Source of the DNA: Gnetum montanum
Taxonomy: Eukaryota; Streptophyta; Gnetopsida; Gnetales; Gnetaceae
DNA length: 64,000 nt
Direction of reading: 5' to 3'
Assembly: GCA_015680685.1 (NCBI GenBank)
Contig: MNCI01019033.1
Span: forward strand, 359,730 to 423,729
Shown piece by piece: positions 23,735 to 33,989 of this stretch. The position numbers and the translations under genes were made by a program. Each line of letters starts with the position of its first letter. The stretch's first letter is position 1. The notes beneath the pieces were generated by a model. It saw nothing but the letters and a program-made list of their open reading frames with translations, was not told where the DNA came from and did not search any database.

Positions 23735-23845
23735 ATACCCCAAGATTTATAGAGGTTTATAATTTAGTGCTATTTAGTAGAATTGAACTTGTGACCTGGG
23801 GTTACTAGGCCAAGACCCATACCACTGGGTAATACTTCAATATTA
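23735..23845 (-). repeat. tRNA-derived SINE-like segment
   Basis: The minus strand holds an A-box-like TACCCAGTGGTATGG (about 23838-23822) and, about 30 bp on, a B-box-like CACAAGTTCAATTC (about 23797-23782). This spacing and order is that of a tRNA-type internal pol III promoter as in plant SINEs. There is no clear tail or TSD. Confidence 0.4.
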
Positions 23846-23849
23846 TGTG

Positions 23850-24455
23850 TTATGTTCTTTCTAGTGGTTAACAAAGAATTGGTTTTTATGTAATATTTTG
23901 GTTTCTTTGGAGTTGAGGAAATAAACATTATAATGTTCTAGCTAGTATTATTTAGTCCTTTCTAAGGATACATGTGGGATGTTTTCTAATTCTTTCATAT
24001 CACTAAGAAATATGCTTCTCCTTTAGATCTAATTATCTCTAATATATTTGATTTCTTTATCTTTGATTTTTCTTAAGTGGATTTTATCTCTTTGGAATTC
24101 TCATATGGGAGATTCTAAAATACATTTAAAATCTTCAACTAATGTTAAAATTTTTGTTGATTCTTAGAATGTAAATCTACAAGTTTTTAAACAAAAATTT
24201 GTGACATCTACTTCTAGTGATGATGATGCAACTAAGATGATTTTATTCTTTTTGATTATGTATACAAGTCTTTGATAGTTTCTATTACATCACAATATGT
24301 ATTCATTCAAATTTTGGGTTACATACCTCATAATTGAATTTTTAATTTACACTTAAATGATGTAATGAAAAAGAATGATAGTCAAGTTATTGAGGCTAGG
24401 TATTCTTCTCATGTTTTTCTTATTGAGCTAGACAATGCTTCAATGGTGTAGCACA
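23850..24455. other. unassigned interval
   Basis: T-rich sequence between two elements. I recognise no gene; it may be older retroelement interior. Confidence 0.35.
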
Positions 24456-24460
24456 CCTTG
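24456..24460. repeat. target-site duplication CCTTG (left)
   Basis: CCTTG precedes TGTAATGCC and recurs at 31502-31506. Confidence 0.9.
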
Positions 24461-25035
24461 TGTAATGCCTCTATTCTCAAATTTTGTTGTTACATAACAA
24501 AGATGGTGCCTCTTTATAACAAATGTTATCATTATTTTAATAATACCCAAAAGGAGAGTTGTAATTGAGGCTTGCAAGGACATGTTGTAATAATGGCCAT
24601 CTCTCTCGACGTAGCCTTTTGGGGGTTTGACCTAAGGCATTTATACCTGGGAATTAGAAGTCATATCAGCATGGAGTTGTGGAGTTGGTAAAGACCAATA
24701 ATGAGTGCCAAGTGAAGTAGGACAGAAAGGAAATTGGCCATCCCTTTTGGCCAATTGTAGGCCTAACCATGGTGGCAGTGCTAAATTGCCTCTAAGGGAT
24801 AAATTCTTAAAGAAGAAAATCCCAAGAAACACTCTCAAAGCATGATCTAGATATACTATTTTGCATCAATAAAGCATTATTTCCTATTTCTTTGTGCATT
24901 GTACTTATTATTTTCTTTATTCTTAATGTTGAATTTTACATACATTTGACATTTGTTATGTTATCATCTTATGCCTAATGTCTAATATAACTTATATTTG
25001 ATGTTTGCCATAACATCCAAGAATGGGATATCACA
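24461..25035 (+). repeat. 5' LTR of the CCR4-carrying element
   Basis: The 575-bp LTR begins TGTAATGCCTC and ends GGGATATCACA. It aligns with 30938-31501 and 44378-44903 through shared words such as AAGGGATA, GCATGATCTAGATA and TTTGACATTTG. Confidence 0.9.
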
Positions 25036-25050
25036 TTTGGTATTAGAGCA

Positions 25051-25900
25051 CATCGCGACACAAGGGCCATTTAGAACCATGGGCTGACTACAACTTGATG
25101 ATGAAGCATGGATCCATGACCTAGGAAGAGTCATTGACTACCACTAGATGCACCACATATCTGATGATCTATGTAAGCTAAAGGATACTGTTGATGCCAA
25201 CATTGTCCATCCTAGGCATGAGGCCATGACTTATTAGGCTAATCACTAAGGTATGGTTTCATGATTTGAATAGGGGTGCTTTCAATGATTTTAAAATTAT
25301 TCTAGAAGACTGCAAAATAGCATAAATAATTTAGTAGATTTGCAATTCTCTCAAATAGAGATGAGAATTTGTGGCCTTGTTTTTCCCTTGGTAAAAACAT
25401 CACATGTTCATATTTCCAATACATGTGATCATTCATGCTTCGAAGGTCCTAGAAGAATGTGAAGCTATTACTAAATTAGAGTATGATGGACTATGCTAGA
25501 ATTTTGGGCTTCATTTAAATAAAAATTTAAAACACAAACATAATGCTGATATTTGTATATGTTAGTCACTTCAAATGAATCTTTCCATTCTTTAGATTTT
25601 ACAATGTTTGTCAGTGACTTGGCCTGTTTGATAAGGATATGATAATTTAAACTCTTCTTACAAAGATAAAGATTTTATTATGTGCAAGAGATAGCTAGAA
25701 AACCAAGTGGACTTAACTAGCGGTGGCTATCATGTGGACGTTACGCATTGGTAACTAATGAGGTGGTGGTTGATGTTATGCACAAGTAACCACTGGTGTG
25801 TTGGAGGAGGTGGTGGACATGGGCATTTAATGGGATTGGTGGATGCTGTTTATAAAAATAGTGAGTGAGTAGTAGGAATGGGAGAAATATGGGGGTGGAT
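25051..25900. other. unassigned element interior
   Basis: Starts just after the primer-binding site, where gag would normally lie. No gag block is recognisable. Confidence 0.4.
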
Positions 25901-25903
25901 TTG

Positions 25904-25924
25904 CTCTCTCTCTCTCTCTCTCTC
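25904..25924. repeat. (CT)n microsatellite
   Basis: About ten CT units, followed by further CCTCCCTCTCTCT stretches around 25945 and 26015. Confidence 0.95.
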
Positions 25925-27780
25925 AGGGGAATCTTAGCAAGGCCTCCCTCTCTCTTGGGAAAAATGGTGTATGATGGATGGTGACATTGAGATCAGTGGC
26001 AATAGAGATCTTGGCCTCCCTCTCTCTCAGAAATAGCAACGATGCATGGCCCTCCATGGCAGCAATGTCCTAGTGGTAGACATTGTAGGGGGTGTTAGTG
26101 GTGGCAAGTGTATTAGAGGTAGAGGGCAATAATAGTTGAAGATGGCATCAAGAATTTCAGTGTGTAAGAGTCAGTAGTAGTATTTGAGAGTTGATAGTAG
26201 TGGTATGGATGATGCGCAATGATAGTGAACACAACCATGAATGGTAGTGGTAATGACAGTGAACAATGGTAGTGTGCGATGGAAAATGATAGTGCATGAT
26301 ATCAAATGATGGAGTGTGGAGGTGTGAGAGTAGTGTGTGGTGGTACGTGATCAGTAGACTGGTGATGTTTGTGGTGGTAGGGTTTGCTTCAATGGTTAGA
26401 TGGCATGTTGTAGGTGGCGATCATGCACGTGGTAGAAACTACAGCGTGTGGCACAAGCATGCACATGGTAGTTAGTAGCTGCAGGTGGTAGTCAGTGATG
26501 GTTAGTGGTGGTCTACAACAGTGACCATTAGAGATAACACATCTCTCTTCCTCTTTGTGCAATGTCCTCCCTCTCTTCCCCACACTACAAGGGTTTGAAG
26601 AAGAGGATCCACTCTCATTTTGAACAAGAGTAGGTAGCAAGCAACAACAATGAGTTGCAGTAGCAAGAGACTGGGGAGAATTTTAAATTTACATTTAGTA
26701 GTTATTTTACTGTTTTCTCTTCAAGCCTTAAAATTTAATATAGTTATTCAATTTAAATTTTCCAAATTTTTTGGTTTGATTTACCTTTCAGAATGCTACA
26801 TTGCCTTTTCTAGTTGAGATTATTTTTAGGTTTTCATAGCCATATGAGGGGCAACCTAGGTAATAGTCTCCTTAAACAAGTTTTTTTGGGTGTTTATGTG
26901 TCCAAAATTTATGCATCAACAAACACCTTTCCATTAATTTCATGAATAATTGAATAGGCATCTATAAGAGAGATAGATCCCACCAACCAACAAAATTCTT
27001 TCTTTGATATCATTAATCGAGGAAGATCTCATTATGCCTCATCAAGATTTATCAATTGCAAGAGATGTTGATGAGACAAGAATACGCCAGTCAAAGTAAC
27101 TCTTACCCATCCTATAGTGATGTTGGAAATATTAATTGATTAAGATGATTGTTAAGTTTCTTCCTAAGGTTAAGGGTAGTAACCATGGTCTAAATTAACG
27201 TTATGTTGTTTGGAATCAACTATTCCTAAACACCAAATGCCTATAACTTGATGTTATTTATCCTACTTAAGACCTAGATATTGGCAAGTTTAAGGGACTC
27301 AGCCATAAGATTGTCTCATTCTTAGTTAACTAATAGGAATTATTACCATGAGACCCATAGGGAAACCAATCCTCAGTGAATGAATTTATCATAATCTTCT
27401 TCTTAATATTTCTCTAGGGTATAACCATGATATGAGAGAACAAACCTACATCATACTTGCCAATTTATAAGATCAAAGTATCATATTGTTGTTCGAGGAT
27501 CAATATATCATTTATAATTAAATCCCAAGTCATCTAGAAGTCATCATGATACCCATATGTTAGCCTAGTAATGTTAATTTGACAAAATAGACTATTTTAG
27601 TCCTTCAAATCATGAAAATTCAACTTAGCTTTTGGACCCTAAAACCATATCCAACACATAGTACTCTTCAAGACAATTCTAACAATACAAATTTTGTCCC
27701 AATCGAACTTATAGTTTGGGAGATATTGTAGTTTTAATTTTCTTGTTATGCATGCATTATGAAAAATAATAAATTATTAA
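25925..27780. other. GT-rich low-complexity stretch, then unassigned sequence
   Basis: From about 26060 to 26680 the + strand is full of GTGGT, GATGGTAG and similar words, unlike the AT-rich surroundings. From 26700 to 27780 the sequence is ordinary AT-rich. I recognise no gene on either strand. Confidence 0.4.
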
Positions 27781-27814
27781 ATTATTTATTTAAAAAATTT
27801 AAAATTTTACATCA

Positions 27815-27900
27815 AGAATCAAACCTGGAATCTCCCTTTACCCAAATCAAACTCACATCGTATCATCAGTCGAACCATCATGTCAACCATCAAGGTAAGA
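27815..27900 (-). repeat. possible tRNA-derived SINE fragment
   Basis: The minus strand has a B-box-like CAGGTTTGATTCTTG (about 27839-27825), preceded about 50 bp upstream by a weak A-box-like TTGATGGTTGACATG. Weak evidence only. Confidence 0.25.
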
Positions 27901-28489
27901 TAGAATAAAATAATATTAAAAGGTTAAAAAAAAAAAATAACTTAATGTTAAAATTTTTGGGGTTTGAAATTGACGTGCTAATCTTCGGCTCATGTCTCTT
28001 GTGCTATCATTGTTGCTACCATGGGTTACCATTGAAATCCTCATCATGTCTTATGCTATGTTTCTCATCATGTTCCACCACAACCATGCTTAGTATTTGT
28101 CCTTATGACATGGCTTGTGCCAATGCTGCTACCATCATCGACATTATTGCCTAAATCACAAGAAAAGCCACAAGTGTTTTTAGTTGTCTATGGTGACCGT
28201 GGATAGCATCGGCACTAATGAAAGCCACCTTTCCCAGTGCACCATGGACACCATCAATGTTAGGAAAAGATGCCTCCCCCAACACCCCACAGACATTGTC
28301 AAAGTTGAGAAAAGTTGCCTCTCAGGTAGTTTTAGCAACTGATTTTCCCATTAGTTAACAAATATTTTTAAAATTTTCAAATAATAGAAAATGTGATATT
28401 GATGTTTAGGTGATAAAAGTGGAAATGTTAGAAGGTGCAAAAATTTAAAAATTAATTCAAATTTACCTTTTGATAGTAACTAAGTTAAG

Positions 28490-28553
28490 AACCTTATAAT
28501 TAAGTAAGCTTGTTCTAGAGTAGTACTGGGATGGATGACCTCTCTAGAAGTCT
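28490..28553 (+). pseudogene. 5S rRNA-like fragment (second half)
   Basis: The stretch aligns without gaps to the middle and second half of plant 5S rRNA as I know it. Matching words are TTAAG, GCTTG, AGAGTAGTACT, GGATGG, TGACCTC and GAAGTC, all in the right order and spacing. This covers the internal control region of the 5S gene. The first third of 5S is not recognisable. It may derive from a 5S-containing element such as Cassandra, or be a stray 5S copy. Confidence 0.6.
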
Positions 28554-28629
28554 CATTTATCGTGCCTTAAATCTTGGAATCTATAAGCCATAAATTTTGA
28601 TTCTAGAAGTATTTCTCAATGAACAAAGA

Positions 28630-28915
28630 CATTTTCTATAGATTTCTACCTCTCAAATATAATGGTGAAGTTAGATTTGCCTCATGAAGCTTCAAAAATT
28701 AGTTTTAACTCCTTGCCTAACATGGTGCCTCAAGACCTTTAGAGTCTCTATTTCTAGTGTAACTTGGGCATACAATGCCAATTTCTAACATATGAACAAT
28801 AAAATCCAACATTTTTCACCTTTCTAAACTCAATGATGAGGTTAGATTTATCATCTATGTATTCAAAAATTAGATGATATCTTAAATTGTGTCTTAATAG
28901 ATCATAACTTAGGGT
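28630..28915. repeat. diverged two-copy repeat
   Basis: Two blocks share AATG.TGA.GTTAGATTT followed some 20 bp later by TTCAAAAATTAG (about 28660-28700 and about 28830-28875). Confidence 0.4.
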
Positions 28916-29064
28916 AACTAATCATGTTTAACAATTAATTGTTGGGACTGACAAATTTAACCTTTTAGGCCTTAATATTAAGTGCTTAATCTGTGTAGAT
29001 AGTCTTATATCACTAACCCCTAGTGTGTTATTAGTTACACTATCAAAGTTAATTTTTGAAGAGA

Positions 29065-29160
29065 GGGGGTGGGGGGATTTGGGCATGCCCGACGATTGTG
29101 GGGGTGGGGGGATTTGGGCATGCCCGACGATTGTGGGGGTGGGGGAAGGGGGGCAAGGGT
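29065..29160. repeat. 35-bp G-rich tandem repeat (2 full units and a part)
   Basis: Units start at 29065, 29100 and 29135. Each has GGGGGTGGGGGG followed by ATTTGGGCATGCCCGACG; GGGCATGCCC is a perfect palindrome. The + strand has many runs of three or more G within 95 bp and could form G-quadruplexes. The base composition is far from that of the surroundings. Confidence 0.9.
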
Positions 29161-29400
29161 GAGGGGTAGAAAGAAAGGTCACTAAAAAGTCTAGGTAATG
29201 TAGCTATTTGTTACTAACAAGATTAGTTGGAGAAATAGTTGATGAATTAATTGATGAACGAGTTGGTAAACTAGAATGGTTAAGGACATATAGATCAATT
29301 CATCCTGTAACCAAATCCTACAAAAAAACATGAAGAGTCATAATCTTATTCCAACAAGGTGTATGATAGCCATAAAGAATAATGGTTGAGGAGAGAATCC

Positions 29401-30520
29401 AAGAATGAGAATGAAAGTATTAACACATAATGTGATGGCAAGATTCCTAGATAGTGAGAAAACATTCTTTATGTTAACCATGGGCATTTGACTAGGATGA
29501 GTATCAATATCCATGCATCTTAGCAGAGTTACAAGATTTGGATGTTGATTTTTTATACCTATAAGAAGTTTCACCATGGAAAATCCTACTCTAAATCCAA
29601 CTAGACTTGGAAAATATGGGATACAGAGGCATTTAGAAGTAGAAAGATTCTTGTGGAGCTTCTTCTTTTAAGTCATATAAATTAGCCTATTATAGAAATC
29701 ACAACATGGATGGTTGTACAATTTTTTATAAAGAAGCCAAGTTTGAATGAGTACAAAAAATTGAATGGAGTTTAGAAACTTCAAATCATGGAAAAAAAAT
29801 AGTCAAGGTTCTAGAGAAGCTAGATAGCTTTGGTAGTGATACTAAAAACCCATTTATTAGGAGGATATGTATGTGTAGTTAACACACATTTAATTGTCAA
29901 ATCAACATGTCCAGATGTTAGACTAGACCAAAGGACATACTTTATCAAGAAAATAGAGGAAAGTTTGAAGAATAAGTTATTTCTAAGCCATATCGATTTG
30001 ATTCAGTGCTAATTTTCCTTTGTGGAGACTTCAACACAAAATTTGATAGTAGTATTTATTAGTTCTCAAAATATGGATGTAGAAAAAAAATCCTTGGAAG
30101 ATGAACTCGATTTAAAGAAGATGTTCCCATCAATTCAACATACAGTTCCATTAGCAAGTGCATATTCTACTTGCTTTGAATCTTCAATAGATAAATCAAA
30201 TCTCAAAATTTAGGAATAGATAATGTTGATGGATAGTATTCATCAAGAACCATAGTTTATCATGTACTCTACCACAATTAATGAAGATGGGTCAACAACA
30301 TTCTTATTGAGATATTAGACTATATTTGGTAGGATGTCTAATTCTTCCAAGTTACCAAGTTACTAGAGTTTATTTTTAAAGAAGAACTTTAGAAAAAGCA
30401 AGATCAAGCCCTTCCATCTTGAATAAGACCATTTGATCATATACCACTTATGGTAGAATTACAAATACTTCCATTAATTCCTAAAGTTGATCAAGATTAG
30501 GAAGTATCTTAATCTTAATT
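29401..30520 (+). pseudogene. CCR4-like deadenylase (EEP-domain) retrocopy, decayed
   Basis: The + strand, over three frames, carries the endonuclease/exonuclease/phosphatase (EEP) series of CCR4-type mRNA deadenylases in order. Blocks are MKVLTHNVMARFLDSEKTF (about 29410), FLYL-stop-EVSPW (about 29550-29580), MGYRG, MDGCTIFYKEAKFE (about 29706), VVNTHL (29875-29892) with DVRLDQ after it, CGDFNT (30021-30038), PLASAYST, LDYIW (30315-30329) and DHIPLMVELQ (about 30435-30465). The usual catalytic E, NTH, GDFN and DH positions are visible. The family shortens poly(A) tails in the cytoplasm. The span of about 1.1 kb is close to a whole EEP domain with no intron-sized gap, so a processed copy is likely. 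I cannot say which CCR4 paralogue it derives from. Confidence 0.72.
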
Positions 30521-30937
30521 TTATTTATGATTTTCATAATTTTGTTTAATGTTTAATTCATATTTTAATTAGATAAGTAAGATATCTAGGGTAATATAAG
30601 TTTGGAATAAGGATTTGCCCTACCTTGACTTAGATAATTAGATATGAGTTGCACTTTGTGTGATCCTGGTTAGGACTGGTGATTAGTAGTTAGTAGACCT
30701 TTAATTCATCACTTATCATTATCTTAGAAAATAAGGTAAGTATTAATAAAGTAATATTTACATGTCCATATATTCTTCTCACATATGTCATGTTTGTAGA
30801 ATAAGTAAGAACCAGCTTCAAGTTCAAAGAAGAAATCAAATTATTTAAGCATAGGATCATAAAAAGAGCATTGGAGCTAGAAAAATATAGTGAACGTGGA
30901 CTCATTCAAGGACAAATAAAACCTAAGGGGGATAGAT

Positions 30938-31501
30938 TGTAATGTCAATATTTGCAAATGTTGATGTTGCATAACAAAGATGGTAACAATTGTTATCATT
31001 ATTGTAATAAGACTTGAAAGGGGAGTTGTAATTGAGAATTGAAAGGGAATGTTGTAATAATGGACATGTCTCTCGAGGTAACCTTTGGAGTTTTAACTTA
31101 CGATATTTATACCTAGGCATTAGAGGTCATATTTGCATGGAGTGGCGAAGCCGATATAGGTGAGTAACAAGTGTTGGGTAGAGTGGGATAGAAAGAGGAC
31201 TTGCCATTCCTTTTGGATGGTTGTAGGCCTATCTATGGTTGTAGTGCTAGATTACCTTTAAGGGATAAATTTTAAAGGAAGAAAATCCCATGGAACACTC
31301 TTAGAGCATGATCTAGATACACTATTCTACATCAATGTAGCATTTTTTCTTCTTTTCTTCTATATTTTCCTTATTATTTTCTTTACATTTAATGTCAAAT
31401 GTTACATATATTTGACATTTGCTATGTTATCATATTATGCCTAATGTTTAATATAATGTATATTTGATGTTTGCCATGACATCTAGGAATGAGATGTTAC
31501 A
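30938..31501 (+). repeat. 3' LTR of the CCR4-carrying element
   Basis: The 564-bp LTR begins TGTAATGTCAA and ends GAGATGTTACA. A polypurine tract precedes it and CCTTG (31502-31506) follows. Confidence 0.9.
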
Positions 31502-31506
31502 CCTTG
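31502..31506. repeat. target-site duplication CCTTG (right)
   Basis: Matches 24456-24460. Confidence 0.9.
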
Positions 31507-32864
31507 GATATAAAGTCATTTATACATAAGTATGTAGTATTGATCATTTATAGGTGGATTCTAGATTTTGGTATCGAATTTGAAGAATATTTTGAAGTTG
31601 AATGTTTTGTTAAGTTATTTATTCTTTTGCCAATTTTTTAAATAGCTAAGAAGAAAATAAGTAAAATATAGGTATACCCCAAGATATATAGTCTAGAAAA
31701 ATGGGTACATGACTCAAATATCCAAAATTTGTAGTGAGATTAACCTAAGGCAATAAGGGATCTAACATTGAGATTACATCTAATTCCACTATATTAGTAG
31801 GTTATCCTTCTAGTAGAACCACCACTTCTTTGTTATTCTATGAATCATCTAATGATCTATATGAATCTATTACTCAGGAAATTTTTGGAAGGTATGTTTT
31901 TGTGCAAATTCTGGTTTATTTATCTTATTTCTTTAATTTTTTTGAATCATTTAAATTTAGTTTATAAAGATTAAGGTTTGGATGTTATCCGTACTTATTA
32001 TTGTTAAATTCATTTTTACTAGTAGAATTTGTTGATATGACGATGGTTTCTAAGGTCCTTGATATCAATGTTTTCAGTCATCATCATGCTTTATTGATTA
32101 TTCAAAAGTGGACTTTATCTTTTAATCTAAAATATCTCTAATTTTGAAAGGTCCCTTATTTTGTTGAAATGATGAATCTTCCATTAATTTTTGCAAAATT
32201 TGAAAGAGACATTATCTCTTGTATTGGGCTAATAAAGCATTCTAAAACCTTCATGACTATTGTGGTAAAAATCATCATAATATGAGACATATCACAACCT
32301 AGCACAAAACCAAGATAGACAATCCTATGGCCTCCAAATGGTCTAGGAAAAGCAATCTTTTGATTACTTTTCCTTAAAATGAAAGGAGACTTGTAGGACA
32401 TTGACAAAATTCGACAACTTGAGCCAAATGTTTTTGTTAAATGTTAGAGAATACAAAGAAGAAAAAAAGACAACATGCATGCATGGATTAGCTACTAGAA
32501 ATGAGCAGAGGAAATGCATATAACACAAATTAGAGCAAAATAGAACATGACATGTGGTTGGTACTAGAAGCATTTGCAAAGCAGTATGTGAAAAAAGATA
32601 GATCTAATTCATTAAAATGTTAAATCCAAAAAGGAAAATGCAGAAAATATATTTGAAGCAAATTTGGATAATATAAAAAACAAGAAGGTTTGAAATGGTA
32701 GATATAGATTACAAAAAGAAAAAAAGAACCTAGTTTTTGGAGATTGTTTGGGATTGGACCACCAATGTGGGTTGGCCTTTGGGTCTTGTGACCTTGGGAA
32801 GTCATGGGATCAAAGGTGTTCTTCAAATAGGGTTTAGGTGCTCACTGGTCTCTGACAACACCAA
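31507..32864. other. unassigned interval
   Basis: AT-rich sequence between two elements. Short open stretches on the minus strand (32156-32826) match no domain I recognise. It could be the interior of the element whose LTR lies at 32865-33965. Confidence 0.35.
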
Positions 32865-33965
32865 GACCTAGATACTTCCAAATGGACTTAGTAGTTATAA
32901 AATGAACTAATTATGAGTATGTGTTTGCTGTTATGAATGTTAAAATGGTTGTGTTTTGTATAAAACTATAATCAACTGTCATAAAGAGATTTGGCTAACT
33001 TTGTCAAATACTGTGAGTTGTTGGAGATTCCTATTTTGTTCAATTACTTAGTCTATATGGTTCTTATAATATGTTACTTATGACAAATAAAATTTTGCAA
33101 AAATGTTTGAGCACAATTTTGCCAATCTATACGTAATTTCCCCTAGAGAGAGTTCTACAAGAAAACTAGAAATAAAAAGAGACTTAATGGACTTAGAAAG
33201 AGAAAGAAAAGAAATTAGATTTGTGTGAAATCTCAGATATTTAAGTAAGATAAATTGACACGAGGAAAAATTTCATAATAAAGCTATTCCAATTCAATCA
33301 ACTACAAATTGTTCAAACCCTTTGAGCTCAATAAGCAATTTCACGAAGATAAAGTTATTATACTATAAAAAAGTATTGCATAAATGACAAATTACAAGTC
33401 TATAAATGGCTAGTTAATAGGTGTCAAAGATTACATTCAATAGAGCCTTCAAAAATTTGATAATTTCAAGATTGAAATACCAAGGCAATACAAGTTAAGA
33501 TAATGAAGCTATTTCCATTGTCTCAAAATGCCAAAGAGATCCCTAGATTCTCTATGCTTAAAAAAAGACAATTTCATTAAGAAATTACTATTAAATTGCT
33601 CCCAAGGCTTTTCAATAATATAAGCTCTTCTATGGAAAATCTCAATAGAAGTCTAATATTGTGCAAAAATAAAGTTATAAAAGAAACCTAGGAAAAATCC
33701 CAAAATTAAATGCCAAGAATGATACTATCTAAACCATTAGCTAAAAAACTAAAACAAGATGGGAAGAATGAACTCATAGGATTAAAAGAAAGTAGTTGAA
33801 TTGATATCTTTAGCAAGCCATCTTACAAACTTCAATATCTTCTTCTTGATCTTCCCCCCAAAAGTCCCCTTTAACTCTACCTTTGAAGTTCCTTTTATAG
33901 TGACCTTAGGGTAGTTACAATAATCATGAAAGGTTAAGGGTATTACATAATTCTAGGATTACTTC
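32865..33965 (-). repeat. chromovirus-type gypsy LTR, copy B
   Basis: Aligns on the minus strand with copy C (48225-49545) and, inverted, with copy A (526-1850). Shared words include AACTAATTATGAGTATGTGTTTGCT and ATGCCAAGAATGATACTATC, plus a TATA box (minus TATAAAAGG, near 33895). It lacks the outer 300 bp present in A and C, so it is truncated on the right, where the DNA polymerase fragment begins. Confidence 0.7.
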
Positions 33966-33989
33966 AAAATCTTAAAGCACAACTATTGG

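Larger units (their letters stand above)
24461..31501 (+). mobile_element. LTR retroelement without visible pol, carrying a host-gene copy
   Basis: The element has a 5' LTR (24461-25035), a tRNA-Met-type primer-binding site (25037-25050, TTGGTATTAGAGCA), a polypurine tract (AAGGGGGATAGA, about 30925-30936) and a 3' LTR (30938-31501), flanked by CCTTG. The 5.9-kb interior shows no gag or pol domain. It does contain a CCR4-like deadenylase pseudogene, a 5S-like stretch and a G-rich tandem repeat. A related solo LTR lies at 44378-44903. It must have been mobilised by another element's enzymes, and the host sequence must have been acquired before or after insertion. Confidence 0.85.

Noticed and set aside
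29401-30520. LINE endonuclease as the source of the GDFN and DH motifs
   Set aside because: LINE endonucleases share the EEP fold, but NTHL with DVRLDQ after it and DGCTIFY fit CCR4-type proteins, and no LINE RT follows.
16593-31501. The two elements 16593-23633 and 24461-31501 have the same length (7041 bp)
   Set aside because: LTRs, primer sites, strand and interiors are unrelated, so the equal length is coincidence.
32156-32826. Three small minus-strand open frames
   Set aside because: No domain, no conserved start and AT-rich composition. They probably arise by chance in element interior.
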